Shown here: piece after piece, positions 16,016-25,400 of the stretch
How positions within the stretch are numbered: the first letter of the stretch is position 1
Layout: the number at the start of each line of letters is the position of its first letter
NCBI GenBank assembly: GCA_011390675.1
Contig: JAABRX010000039.1
Coordinates: 1-32,606, forward strand
DNA from: Trueperaceae bacterium
Lineage (GTDB): Bacteria; Deinococcota; Deinococci; Deinococcales; Trueperaceae
Length of the DNA: 32,606 bases
Direction of reading: 5' to 3'
The notes under the pieces: generated by a model
Told to the model about the DNA's origin: nothing
The model's input: only the letters and a program-made list of their open reading frames with translations
Database searches by the model: none
Made by a program: the position numbers and the translations under genes

Positions 16016-17379
16016 GCGCGGACCCGCGCCTGCTGCCCGACGACCTGCGCGCGCGGTACCGCGACCTGCTCGCGCGCTGGGTGGCGCTCCCATCGGTCGC
16101 CGCCGAAGGGCGGGCTCAGGACCAGACCGCCGAGGCCGTCGCCACCGAACTGCGCGCCCTGGGTCTGGACGTCGCCGTCCACGCGACCGCCGGTGCGCCC
16201 GTGGTCTTCGCCGAGCGACGCGTCCCCGGCGCGCCCACCGTGCTCTTCTACAACCACTACGACGTGCAACCGGCCGATCCGGTCGAGCTCTGGACCTCCG
16301 ATCCGTTCGAGCTCGCCGAGCGCGACGGCAAGCTCTTCGGTCGCGGCGCCACCGACGACAAGGGGCAGCTCGCATCGCGCGTCGTGGCGCTCGAGTGGTT
16401 GAAGCGCCGCCACGGCGGCGCGCTCCCGGTGGGCGTCGTGTTCGTCGTCGAAGGCGAGGAGGAGGTCGGCAGCCCCAACATGGGCGCGTACGTCGACGCG
16501 CACCGCGAGCGCCTCCAGGCCGACGCGTGCGTGTGGGAGTTCGGCGGCGTCGACGCCCACGACCGGCCCCAGTTGATCTGCGGGCTCAAGGGCATCGTGT
16601 CGATCGACCTGACCGTGCGCACCGGTGCGTACGACCAGCACTCCGGCCTCGGCCCGGTCGTGCCCAACGCGGCGTGGCGGATGGCGGCCGCGGTCGCCAG
16701 CCTGCGCGACGCCGAAGGGCGCGCGCTCGTGGACGGCTTCTACGACCGCGTGCGGCCGGCCACCGACGCGGAGGCCGCGTACGTCGCGAACGCGCCGCGC
16801 GAGGACGACGTGGTCGCCGCGAACGTCGGCGTCGAGCGCTTCCTGGGCGGCGCCACCGGCGCGGAGTGGCATCGGCGGCTCCAGCTGGAGCCGGTGATCA
16901 ACGTCAACGGCATCCACTCCGGGTACGGCGGGCCGGGGATGAAGACCGTGCTGCCGGTCGCCGCGATGGCCAAGCTCGACGTGCGCCTGGTGCCCGATCA
17001 GGACCCCCATGAGATCCTCGGTCTCATCCGCGCCCACCTCGACCGCCACGGCTTCGGCGACGTGGCGTCGACGCTCGCGGAGCGCCCCGAGCACCCGTCG
17101 CGCGTCGACCCCACCCATCCGTGGGTTCGGCACGCGGCGGCGGCGCTCGAGGAGGCGTACGGCACGCCCGCGGTCGTCACGGTGAGCTCGGGCGGCTCCG
17201 GGCCGCTGCATCCGTTCGCCGACGTGCTCGGGTTGCCGGTCGTGATGATCGGCGTCGGCCACGCCCAGGGACGCGCGCACGCACCGGACGAGAACGTCCG
17301 CTGGGTCGACGTCGAGCGCGGCACGTACGCGACCGTCCGCTTGATCGAGCGCTGGGCCGGGGTCGAACCGCAGGGTTGA
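16012..17379 (+). CDS. M20-family metallopeptidase (dipeptidase-like)
   Basis: A 455-aa di-zinc hydrolase of the M20/ArgE-DapE-carnosinase group. The metal and catalytic motifs are intact: 'FYNHYDVQP' (His, catalytic Asp), 'GRGATDDKGQ' (bridging Asp), 'EGEEEVGSP' (general base and metal Glu), and the late His in 'GVGHAQGRAHAPDE'. The dimerisation domain starts near 'LICGLKGIVSIDLTVR' and contains 'YDQHSGLGP'. Such enzymes release amino acids from dipeptides or acylated amino acids. The GTG start overlaps the bshB2 stop by 4 nt (GTGA), so it is translated with the bacillithiol enzyme, hinting at a thiol or cysteinyl-peptide substrate, which is not proven. Confidence 0.9.
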   Translation: MSADPRLLPDDLRARYRDLLARWVALPSVAAEGRAQDQTAEAVATELRALGLDVAVHATAGAPVVFAERRVPGAPTVLFYNHYDVQPADPVELWTSDPFELAERDGKLFGRGATDDKGQLASRVVALEWLKRRHGGALPVGVVFVVEGEEEVGSPNMGAYVDAHRERLQADACVWEFGGVDAHDRPQLICGLKGIVSIDLTVRTGAYDQHSGLGPVVPNAAWRMAAAVASLRDAEGRALVDGFYDRVRPATDAEAAYVANAPREDDVVAANVGVERFLGGATGAEWHRRLQLEPVINVNGIHSGYGGPGMKTVLPVAAMAKLDVRLVPDQDPHEILGLIRAHLDRHGFGDVASTLAERPEHPSRVDPTHPWVRHAAAALEEAYGTPAVVTVSSGGSGPLHPFADVLGLPVVMIGVGHAQGRAHAPDENVRWVDVERGTYATVRLIERWAGVEPQG

Positions 17380-17401
17380 GCGCCGCTGCGGGCGCGGGCG
17401 A

Positions 17402-18214
17402 TCACGACCGCGCGAGCAACTCCCCGCGCCGAAAGCGGCGCGCGCCGAACGTCAACAGCGCGGCCGCCACCACCCAGAAGGCGGCGCCGAGCGCCGCCAC
17501 GACCGCGGTGGAGAGCACGACCACGCCGGCCGCCTGCCCCACGATCAGCAGCACGATCGGGAGCACGACGGCGCCACCGATCTGGTAGGCCTCCTGGAAG
17601 GTGTTCACGCGGGCGGAGACCAGGACGGTGGCGCCGAGCCCCACGGCCGCGACCGCCGGCGCCACCCACAGCGCCAGCACCCACCACATGACGGTCGGGA
17701 AGAAGATCTGCCCCATCACCGACCAGGCCGCCGCGTTCGCGACCACCGCGTACACCAGGAAGCCGCCCCACGCCACCGCCATCGCCGGCACGAAGCCCAC
17801 GAGCAGCTTGCCCACCAGCAGTTCGGCGTCGGTGGTGGGCGTGTAGAGCAGCGCCTCGAGCGTGCGTCGCTCCTTCTCGCCGGCGAAGGCGTCCGCGGCG
17901 ATCACGCTCGCCACCATCAGCGGCACGATCAGGTACATCGGGGCGAACAGGTACACGAGCAGCAGCGTCACGATCGTCTGCTCTTCGGTGAGCCCCACGA
18001 AGCGCGCTGCGAACGGCTCGGGCATGCGCTCCAGCATCCCGGTCAGGTCGGACGCCCCGGGCAAGTTGATCAGGTGCGGCGCGAACGATGCGAGGACGGG
18101 CAGCACCAGCAGCATCACGAGCGGCACGATGACGATCGGCAGCAGCACCGCCTTGCTCTGCAGCACCACCGACAGGTCCTTGCGCACGATCGCGCGGATC
18201 GCACGGACGTTCAT
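17402..18214 (-). CDS. ABC-2 type transporter permease (NatB-like)
   Basis: A 270-aa integral membrane protein with about six helices. The N-terminal cytoplasmic segment 'IVRKDLSVVLQSKAVLLPIVIVPLVMLLVLP' and the conserved 'FAGEKERRTLEALLYTPTTDAELLVGKLL' motif identify the ABC-2/NatB family of export permeases. Its ATG overlaps the stop codon of the ATPase gene by 4 nt (ATGA), so the two form one exporter. Substrates of this family range from Na+ to drugs, lipids and peptides; nothing here fixes one. The 415-aa ORF in the track extends too far upstream. Confidence 0.88.
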   Translation of the reverse strand: MNVRAIRAIVRKDLSVVLQSKAVLLPIVIVPLVMLLVLPVLASFAPHLINLPGASDLTGMLERMPEPFAARFVGLTEEQTIVTLLLVYLFAPMYLIVPLMVASVIAADAFAGEKERRTLEALLYTPTTDAELLVGKLLVGFVPAMAVAWGGFLVYAVVANAAAWSVMGQIFFPTVMWWVLALWVAPAVAAVGLGATVLVSARVNTFQEAYQIGGAVVLPIVLLIVGQAAGVVVLSTAVVAALGAAFWVVAAALLTFGARRFRRGELLARS

Positions 18215-19221
18215 GCGGGCACCCCCCCAGCGGCAGGCACCGCCACCGCACCGCGCCCGACTCGATGGAGCGCGAAGTAGACGTCCTCGAGCGACGGGAC
18301 TTCGCGCTCGACCGCGTGGATCCGGGCGCCCAGCCCCACCAGCGCCGCGACGCCGTCCGCGATGGCGTCGGCGTCGCGAACGACGGCGTGCACGACCACG
18401 ACGCCGGCGTGCTCGGGTGGGGCATCGTCGTCCACGTCCCCCCACCCGTCGACGGTGGCGAGGGTCGCGGCGAGGCTCGCGACGAGCCCCCCACCGTCGA
18501 CCGGCGGCCGCGCCACCACCCGCACCCGGGTGCCCGCGCCCAAGCCGGCGGCGAGCTCGCTCGGTGCCCCCTCCGCGACGACCGCACCGTGCTCGAGCAC
18601 CACCACCCGGTCGCACAGCGCCTGCGCTTGGTTCAGGTCGTGGGTGCACAGGACGATCCCGCGGCCCTCGGCGCGCAGCGCGCGGACGCGATCGGCGACC
18701 GCCCGCGCAGCGACCGGGTCGAGCCCCGCCGTCGGTTCGTCCAAGAAGAGCAGCGCGGGGTCGTGGAGCAGAGCGCGCGCGAGCGCGAGGCGCTGGCGCA
18801 TCCCCTTGCTGTACGTGCCCACCCGCCGGTCGGCGGCCTCGCTCAGGTCGAACGATGCGAGCAGGTCGGCGACCCGCCCGTCGACGAGCGACGGCGCGAC
18901 GCCGTACAGGTCGGCGAACGCACGCAGGCCCTGACGGCCGGTCAGGCGGTCGTCGACCGCGGGCGTCTCGGTGCTCACACCCACCCGGCGGCGGACCTCG
19001 ACGCCGTCGACGGTCGGGTCGAAACCGAACACGCGCGCGGTGCCCGCGGTCGGCGCCAGCACCCCGGCGAGCAGGCGCACGGTGGTCGTCTTGCCGGCGC
19101 CGTTGTGGCCGAGCAGGCCCACGACCTCGCCGCGCGCGACGTGCAGGTCGAGGGCGTCGACCGCGCGGTTGGTACCGAAGTCGCGCCGGAGCGCGTGCGT
19201 CTCGACCAGGAGCCCATCCAT
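18211..19221 (-). CDS. ABC transporter ATP-binding protein (NatA/CcmA-like)
   Basis: A 336-aa cytoplasmic ATPase. Walker A GHNGAGKTT (about 38-46), signature YSKGMRQRLALARALL (about 137), Walker B ALLFLDEPTAGLD and H-loop CTHDLNQ are intact. A C-terminal extension of about 115 residues after the NBD ends 'VPSLEDVYFALHRVG', typical of ABC-2 exporter ATPases and not of importer ATPases. It is coupled by ATGA overlap to the ABC-2 permease gene. The start lies 6 nt after a TACGCT hexamer without a Shine-Dalgarno sequence, suggesting a leaderless internal promoter. The importer permease gene ends 23 nt upstream. Confidence 0.9.
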   Translation of the reverse strand: MDGLLVETHALRRDFGTNRAVDALDLHVARGEVVGLLGHNGAGKTTTVRLLAGVLAPTAGTARVFGFDPTVDGVEVRRRVGVSTETPAVDDRLTGRQGLRAFADLYGVAPSLVDGRVADLLASFDLSEAADRRVGTYSKGMRQRLALARALLHDPALLFLDEPTAGLDPVAARAVADRVRALRAEGRGIVLCTHDLNQAQALCDRVVVLEHGAVVAEGAPSELAAGLGAGTRVRVVARPPVDGGGLVASLAATLATVDGWGDVDDDAPPEHAGVVVVHAVVRDADAIADGVAALVGLGARIHAVEREVPSLEDVYFALHRVGRGAVAVPAAGGVPA

Positions 19222-19227
19222 GGGGCC

Positions 19228-19233
19228 AGCGTA
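19228..19233 (-). promoter_or_regulatory. -10 hexamer TACGCT, leaderless ABC-2 transcript
   Basis: TACGCT on the minus strand is 6 nt before the ATPase ATG, in the 23-nt gap after the importer genes. It suggests that the exporter pair has its own promoter. The -35 is not convincing. Confidence 0.45.
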
Positions 19234-19244
19234 TGCGCAGGGCT

Positions 19245-20078
19245 TCAGCCCGCCAGGGGCGTTCGTCTCCGCAGCGCCACCTCGAGCACCACCAACAGCA
19301 CCAGCGCCGGCAGCGTGAGCAGCAGCGCCAGACCGGCCGTGATCGGGTCGAGGAGGCCCCCGCCGCCCAGCCGAGCGAACAGCTGCACGGCCGTCGTCTC
19401 GACGCGCCCCTGACCGATCAGGACGGTGAGCACGACCACGTGGACGCTCACCAGGTACGCGAAGAGGGTCGCGGCGGCGACGCCCGGCCCGAGCAGCGGC
19501 AGCCGCAGGTGCCACACCACCTCCCAAGCGGTGGCCCCGTGCACGCGCGCGGCATCGGCGAGGTCGCGGTCGAAGCCGCGCTCGACGGCCGTGAGCGTCC
19601 GCACCAGGTACGGCAGGACTGGCACCAGGTGCACGAGGCCGACGCCCCAGAGCGTGCCGGCGGCGCCGATCTGCGTCGCCCAGGCCGCCAAGCCCAGCCC
19701 GATGGCCAGCTCGGGCACCACGAGCGGCACCAGGAACGCCCCCTCGACGAGCGCCCGGCCGCGGAAGCGCTCGTGCGCGAGCACCCGCGCCGCAGGCCAG
19801 GCGAGCGCGAGGCCGACCAGCGTGACGACCGCCGCCATCACCGCGCTCGTCGCGAGCCCCTCGAGCGCGCGCGAGGCAGGCGATGCGAGGTAGTCCCAAC
19901 CGATCGGCAAGCGCGCGCGCTCGCGGGCGGTCCACCACCATTCCGACGGGAGCAGGTCGGGCCAGCCCCACCGGAAGGCGAACGCGGCGACCCCCAGGGC
20001 GACGAACGGCACCGCGGCGCCCACCGCGGCGAAGCGCACGAGCGTCTTCGCCCCCGCACCTGGACCGGCTCGCCTCAC
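19245..20078 (-). CDS. ABC importer permease, second subunit (YnjC-like half)
   Basis: A 277-aa inner-membrane permease of the binding-protein-dependent type with about six helices. The EAA-like loop is visible as 'DLADAARVHGATAWEVVWHLRLPLLGPGV', which contacts the ATPase in importers of the Fe3+/thiamine/spermidine class. The C-terminal half of E. coli YnjC is the likely equivalent, given the YnjB-like binding protein upstream. The GTG start overlaps the first permease's stop codon by 4 nt (GTGA at 20075-20078). No importer-type ATPase gene follows. Confidence 0.83.
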   Translation of the reverse strand: MRRAGPGAGAKTLVRFAAVGAAVPFVALGVAAFAFRWGWPDLLPSEWWWTARERARLPIGWDYLASPASRALEGLATSAVMAAVVTLVGLALAWPAARVLAHERFRGRALVEGAFLVPLVVPELAIGLGLAAWATQIGAAGTLWGVGLVHLVPVLPYLVRTLTAVERGFDRDLADAARVHGATAWEVVWHLRLPLLGPGVAAATLFAYLVSVHVVVLTVLIGQGRVETTAVQLFARLGGGGLLDPITAGLALLLTLPALVLLVVLEVALRRRTPLAG

Positions 20079-20935
20079 GCTCTCGCCCCAGGGAGCCAGC
20101 GGCGCGCCGCCGCGGTCCAAGCGCCGACGACGACCGTGGCCAGCGCCAGCACGCACCACGCGAGCGCCATCGCCAGCGGACGCTGCGCCAGGTCGGGGTC
20201 GGCGTAGGCGCGCCAAGCGGCCACCGCCAGCGTGTCGCGGGTGCCGCCGGAGAGCAGCAGCGGCACCTCGAGCGCGCCCAGGTCGTACGCCAACACGAGC
20301 GCGACGGCCGCGACGAGCGCGGGCGCCACGCGCGGCAGCACCGCGTAGCGGAACGTCTGCCACCGGTCGGCGCCATAGACCCGCGCGACCTCGACGCCGG
20401 TCCGGTCGCCGCCGTCGTGGGCGGCGGCGACCAGGAGCGCGACGAACGGCACCTGCTTCCAGGCGAAGGCGAGGACCACGCCGAGCCCCGACGGGCCGTC
20501 GAGCAGCCGCGGCCACGCGGCCGGCGCGTCGAGGACGCCGAGCGCGAACGCCACGCGCGCCAGCACCCCGCCGCCGGCGAGCCAGACGGTCGCGAGCGCG
20601 ACCACCACCACGTACGGCACCAACAGCGGCAGCTGCACGAGGGCGCCGGCCGGGCCCCGGCGACCGGCGAGCGCGAGCCCGAGCGCGAGGCCGAGCACCG
20701 CGGCCAACGCCGCCGCCGGCAGCGCGGTGGCCAGGGTGCGTCCGGCGGCGGCGCGCACCGCTGGATCCGCGAGCACGGCGCGGTAGTAGTCGAGCGTGGG
20801 GAAGGCGTCGACGCCCAGGTGCGGCGCGTACCCGAGGCTCTGCAGCAGAGAGCCCCCCAGCGCGCCGCCCACGGCGGCCGCCAGCACCAGCGCGGCGGGC
20901 GCCAGCCCGAGCACGATGCGCGCCCGCCGCCGCAC
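20075..20935 (-). CDS. ABC importer permease, first subunit (YnjC-like half)
   Basis: A 286-aa inner-membrane permease. Residues about 80-270 carry the BPD transmembrane domain with EAA-like loop 'GVEVARVYGADRWQTFRYAVLPRVAPALV'. The N-terminus starts with a basic RRRAR stretch and a first helix 'IVLGLAPAALVLAAAVGGALG'. GTG at 20935 is taken as start because a GAGG lies 7 nt upstream. It begins 9 nt after the binding-protein stop codon. In YnjC of E. coli the two permease halves are fused; here they are separate genes with a 4-nt overlap. Confidence 0.83.
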   Translation of the reverse strand: MRRRARIVLGLAPAALVLAAAVGGALGGSLLQSLGYAPHLGVDAFPTLDYYRAVLADPAVRAAAGRTLATALPAAALAAVLGLALGLALAGRRGPAGALVQLPLLVPYVVVVALATVWLAGGGVLARVAFALGVLDAPAAWPRLLDGPSGLGVVLAFAWKQVPFVALLVAAAHDGGDRTGVEVARVYGADRWQTFRYAVLPRVAPALVAAVALVLAYDLGALEVPLLLSGGTRDTLAVAAWRAYADPDLAQRPLAMALAWCVLALATVVVGAWTAAARRWLPGARA

Positions 20936-20943
20936 GCCGGGCC

Positions 20944-22353
20944 TCAGTCGCCGGACAGCGCGGCCCGCACGACGGCGGCGAAGGGTTCCGGGGTCGCCTC
21001 GGCCACCCAGCGCGCCCACACCCGGTCGACGACCGGCACCCAGGAGCCGTGCATCTCGGCGACCGCGTTCGCGGCCAGGTCCGCGTAGGTGACGCCGCGC
21101 AGGTCGGGGGCGACGGCCTCGGCGCGGGCGCGCCCTTCGGGTGGGAGCGTCGCGGCGTCGAGCCCGAGCGGGAAGCCGACCAACTCGAGCTTCGACAGAT
21201 GGCTCTCGGGGCTCGAGAGCGCGTCGGCGAGCAGCAGCGCGGCGGCGGGGTTCGGGGCGTTGGCCGGGATCGCCAGGAAGCTCTTGTTGACCCGCATCAG
21301 CCCTTCGGGGAACACGACCGTCGCGACGGAGTCCGGGAGCCGCCCGCGCTCGACGCCCGTGCCGGCGTGGAAGACGTTGTCCTCGCAGGCGAGGTCGACC
21401 TCGCCGGACACGAGCAACCGCTCCCAGGCGGCCGCGGAGGGCGGGTACACCGGCGCGCCGCGGCGGCCGTCCGCGCCACCGCCGCCGAGCAAGAACGGCT
21501 CGATCCGCCGCAGGTAGGCGAAGCCCGGCTCGAGCCGGCGCACGACCTCGTCGGGCGCCAGCGTGCCGACGGCATCGAGGAACGGCGCGACCCCCTCGCC
21601 GAGGAGCCCGATCAGCGCCTGCTGGACCCAGGCGGTGCCCACGTAGTCGGGCGGGCGCACGTACGTGAGGCGGCCGGGGTGCGCGCGCGCCCAGGACTCC
21701 AAGCCGGCGTGGTCGCGCGGCACGTCGGCCACCGGCCAGCGGGCCGTGTCGACGTAGCAGACGTACTGGCCGGCGTACCAGGGCATCGAGGCGAGGCCGG
21801 TGGGCGTCCCGACGTCGCGCAGGTTGGGCCCGGACGTCGGATCGGTGGGGTCGAACACGAACCAGCGGGCGTTGGGGACGAGGTCGGCGAAGGGACCGAA
21901 GAGCAGATCGGCCTGCGCCAGGGTGCGGAAGTCGTCGCCGTTGATCCAGATCAGGTCGACCGGGCCGGCCCCCAGCCCGCGGCCGGCGGCGGCGGCGGCG
22001 AGCACCGCGTCGACCGCATCGCGGGTGGCGGGCACTCGGACGCTCTCGAGGCGCACGCCCGCGTCAGCGAGCTCCGGGGCCACGACCAGATCGATCCAGG
22101 TGTTCAGGTCCTCGCTGCCACCCCAGTGGTACCAGCGCACGACGCCCTCGGCGGCCGCCCGCGCACGGACGGCGTCCCAGCCGAGGGCACCATCCAAGAA
22201 CGCGGAGCGGAAGGCGGCAGCCTCGGGGTCGTGGGCGAGGTCGGCGCGCAGCGGCGGGGCGGCCCCGGCGAGCGCCCCCCACAGGAGCGGCGCGACCCAC
22301 GCCGCCGCTCGCAGCCAGCGGGCGGCGCGGAACGATCGGGCGATCGGAAGCAT
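20944..22353 (-). CDS. YnjB-like ABC transporter substrate-binding protein
   Basis: A 469-aa exported binding protein. A twin-basic, hydrophobic signal peptide (residues 1-32) is followed by a type-II periplasmic binding fold. 'YHWGGSEDLNTWID', 'DLIWINGDDFRTLAQADLLFGPFADLVPN' and 'SMPWYAGQYVCYVDTARW' recall E. coli YnjB. The ligand of that family is not firmly known. It is the first gene of the importer operon. The ATG lies 7 nt after TAAGCT, with no Shine-Dalgarno sequence, so the mRNA is probably leaderless. It is divergent from the GGDEF-EAL gene. Confidence 0.87.
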   Translation of the reverse strand: MLPIARSFRAARWLRAAAWVAPLLWGALAGAAPPLRADLAHDPEAAAFRSAFLDGALGWDAVRARAAAEGVVRWYHWGGSEDLNTWIDLVVAPELADAGVRLESVRVPATRDAVDAVLAAAAAGRGLGAGPVDLIWINGDDFRTLAQADLLFGPFADLVPNARWFVFDPTDPTSGPNLRDVGTPTGLASMPWYAGQYVCYVDTARWPVADVPRDHAGLESWARAHPGRLTYVRPPDYVGTAWVQQALIGLLGEGVAPFLDAVGTLAPDEVVRRLEPGFAYLRRIEPFLLGGGGADGRRGAPVYPPSAAAWERLLVSGEVDLACEDNVFHAGTGVERGRLPDSVATVVFPEGLMRVNKSFLAIPANAPNPAAALLLADALSSPESHLSKLELVGFPLGLDAATLPPEGRARAEAVAPDLRGVTYADLAANAVAEMHGSWVPVVDRVWARWVAEATPEPFAAVVRAALSGD

Positions 22354-22360
22354 CGCCGCG

Positions 22361-22366
22361 AGCTTA
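22361..22366 (-). promoter_or_regulatory. -10 hexamer TAAGCT, leaderless importer transcript
   Basis: TAAGCT on the minus strand is 7 nt upstream of the binding-protein ATG. It fits a leaderless TANNNT promoter; no clear -35 was found. Confidence 0.5.
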
Positions 22367-22432
22367 GCGCCGCCGCCGCGGTCGCGACGTGCCGGAGCAG
22401 CCCAATTCGCATGGCGCGCGCGGGCGACGTCC

Positions 22433-22438
22433 TATGGT
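22433..22438 (+). promoter_or_regulatory. -10 hexamer TATGGT before the GGDEF-EAL gene
   Basis: TATGGT lies 8 nt before the GTG start at 22447, in the 93-nt divergent region shared with the importer operon. Its position supports GTG 22447 over the upstream in-frame ATG at 22411. Confidence 0.45.
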
Positions 22439-22446
22439 GGTCGCAC

Positions 22447-25400
22447 GTGAGCGAGCGCACCCCTGCACCGACGCGACCGCAGACCGACCCGCCGGTCCGT
22501 CCTGCCGCATGGCTGGTGGTGGCGCCGGCAACCGTGGGGCTCGACGCGGCCCTGCGCGACCAGGACGGAGCCGCGAGGGTCGTGCGGGCCGACGGCCTCG
22601 GTCCGGCGCTCACCGGGCTGGCCCGAAGCCGCGACTGGGACGCCGTGGTCGTCGTCGCGAGCGGTGGCGGAGACGACCCCGGCGCCTCGGTCCTGGCCGC
22701 CCTGCGCTTGGAGCTGGTGGCTGCTCCCGTGGTCGTCATCCTGGACGCGGTCGACGTGGCCGAGGCGAACCGGTGGCGGGCGCTGGGGGCGACCGACGTT
22801 CTGGCTCGATCCGACGTCGGGGGGTTGGCGGCGCGCCTGCGCGCGCTTCAGGAGCCGCGACCGTCGGTGGACGCGGCGCCCGATCCCGAGGACGCCGCCG
22901 ACGGACGGCGCTGGCTGGACGCGTTGGCGTCCTTCCACGTCGCCGTGGATCGCTCCGAAACCGAGGGCGCCGCGTTGGGTGCGGCAGCGACGGCGGTGGC
23001 GGCGACCGTCCGCCTCGCCGGGCTCGAGGTCTGGCAGCTGGACGACGACGACCTCCACCTGGTGCTCGTCGCGACGCACGGCGTCGCCGACGACCCGCGC
23101 CTGCGCGCCGACCCGACCGTGACCGACCTGACGCCCCGCGAGGGGCTGGTGCGCCACGCCCACGAGCACGGTCGCGCGGCGTGGATCGACGACCTGCACC
23201 GCGGCGACGAAGCCGACACCGATGCCGGATCCGGCCCGCGACCGCGGTTGTTGCGCGCCCCGGCCGCGGTCGCCCTGGGCTTGCGTGCGGTCCACGCCGA
23301 GCCGGTGCACGTCGGCGATGCGGCCGTCGCCGTGCTCGTGGGGTGGTTCGAGGCGCCCGCCGACCGAGCGCACGCACGCGAGCGCATCGCGTGGTGGGCG
23401 TCGCGCATCGGCACGACGCTCGCCTCGTGGCGCGCGGCACGCGCCTTCGAGAACGAGCTGGCGCACGTGCGCGGCGCGCTCGATGGGGCGCCGATGGGGG
23501 TGGCGGCGTGCGACGCCGCCGGCCGCCTGACCCTCGCGAACCAGGCGATGGGGCGGGCCGGTCTGCACGCGTTGGTGGGCGACGACCACGAGCGCTGGCG
23601 GGCCGGCTGGGAACTGTGCACGCACGATGGCGCCACCGCGCTCGCGCCCGGCGACGATCCGCTGTCCCGCGCGCTGCACGGTGAGGTGCTGCATGGCGCG
23701 GTCTTCGTCAGCCACACGGCCGGCGGAAAGCCGAGGCGCTGGCGGGTCGACGCCGCGCCGCTGCGATCCGCGGACGGCACCCCCGCGGGCGCGCGCGCGA
23801 CGTTCGCCCCGGTCGACGCCCCCGCCGAGGTGAACCGGGCCGCCACGAGCGACCTGGTGCTGCGCGACTTCCGGCTGCTGCTCGATCGGGCCGCCGAGCT
23901 CGCGGCGGCGGTCGGCGAAGCGCCCGAACTCGCGGACGTGTGGCCGGCGCTCGACGCGTTCGTACGGGCGACCACCCCCGCGGCGCGCTGGACCGTCGTC
24001 CGGGGGGCGACCGTGGAGCACGCCGCGACCCTCACCCCCGGCGATCGCGCACCGACCGTGGCCGACGACGCGCTGTCGAGCGACCGCCGCGTGGCCGCGC
24101 CGCTGCGGGTCGGCGAGCGCGAGCTGGGCACGCTCACGCTCGTCGCCGACGCGCCGGGCGCGTTCGACGAGCGCCACGCGACGGCCGCCACCATGGCGGC
24201 CAACCTGATCGCGGTGGCGGTGGACCACGCGGACCTGGTCGTGCAGGAGCGCCGCCTGAGGTCGGAAGCCGAAGCCTCCGCGACCCACTTCCGCAGCATG
24301 TTCGAGGCGACGCCGTTGGCGGTCTCGCTGACGTCGCTCGACGACGCCACGGTCTTGGACGTCAACCCGGCGTTCGCGGCCCTGGTCGGGTTCGAGCGCG
24401 CGGAGCTGGTCGGACGGCGCATCGCGGACTTCGACAACTGGGCGGACCCGACGGTGCGCGCCGCCCTCAAGGCGCGGGTCGAGGCGGGCTTCAGCGTCGC
24501 CAACCAGGAGGTCGTGCTGCTGCGCAAGGACCGGTCGCGTCTGCACTGCCTCGTGTCGGCCGAGCGCACCGAGCACCGGGGTCGACCGGCGATGCTGCTC
24601 ACCGTCGTCGACGTGACCGAGCGCCTGGCGCAGGAGGAGCGGATGCGCCAGCTGGCGACGTTCCGCGAGAAGCTCATGGGCTTCGTCGAGCAGACCCTCG
24701 AGGAGGGGTTCGAGGGGGCGAGCTTCTTCCAGCGCCTGGTGGAGAGCGCCGTCGCGGCCACGCCCGGCGCCGAGGCCGGCAGCCTGCTGCTGCGCGACGA
24801 CGAGGGCGACACGTACCGCTTCGTCGCGGCCGTCGGGTACGACCTCGCCGGCCTCGGCCCGGCCACGTTCGCCGACGCCGAGATCCATGCCACGACCGAC
24901 GCCAGGCATCCCGTCGTCGTCCACGTCCATCCGGAGGCGGCCCAGGGCGACGAGCGCGCGCGCCTGCTGCACGCCTACGGCCGGGTGGACGAGATCCGGG
25001 CGACGCTGACCGTGCCGATCGTGCTGAGTGGGCGCCGGGTGGCCGCGCTGTGCCTCGACGCCTTCGCCGACCGCGACGCCTTCGGCGACGACGCCCACCG
25101 GCTCGCCACCGCGTTCGGCGCGCAGGTCGCTGCGCTCGTCAAGCGCCGCGCGCTGGAGCAGGCGCTCGAACGGATGGCCTACCACGACCACCTCACCGGG
25201 CTCCCCAACCGCATCCTCTTCCGCGACCGGCTGGTGCAGGCGATCGCCCACGCGCGACGCAACGGTCGGCGCGGCGCGGCGCTGTTCATCGACCTCGACA
25301 ACCTCAAGGTCACGAACGACACGCTCGGGCATGCGGTCGGCGACGCGCTCCTGCGCAGCGTCGCGCAGCGCCTGCAGAGGGCGGTGCGCGACGAGGACAC

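Noticed and set aside
17380-17401. Possible terminator between the M20 gene and the ABC-2 permease gene
   Set aside because: Only a 5-bp GCGCC/GGCGC stem is visible in the 22-nt gap, too weak to call.
21049-22446. N-terminal 466 residues of the 1819-aa plus-strand ORF
   Set aside because: This part is antisense to the YnjB-like gene and has shadow-type composition. The real GGDEF-EAL protein starts at GTG 22447.
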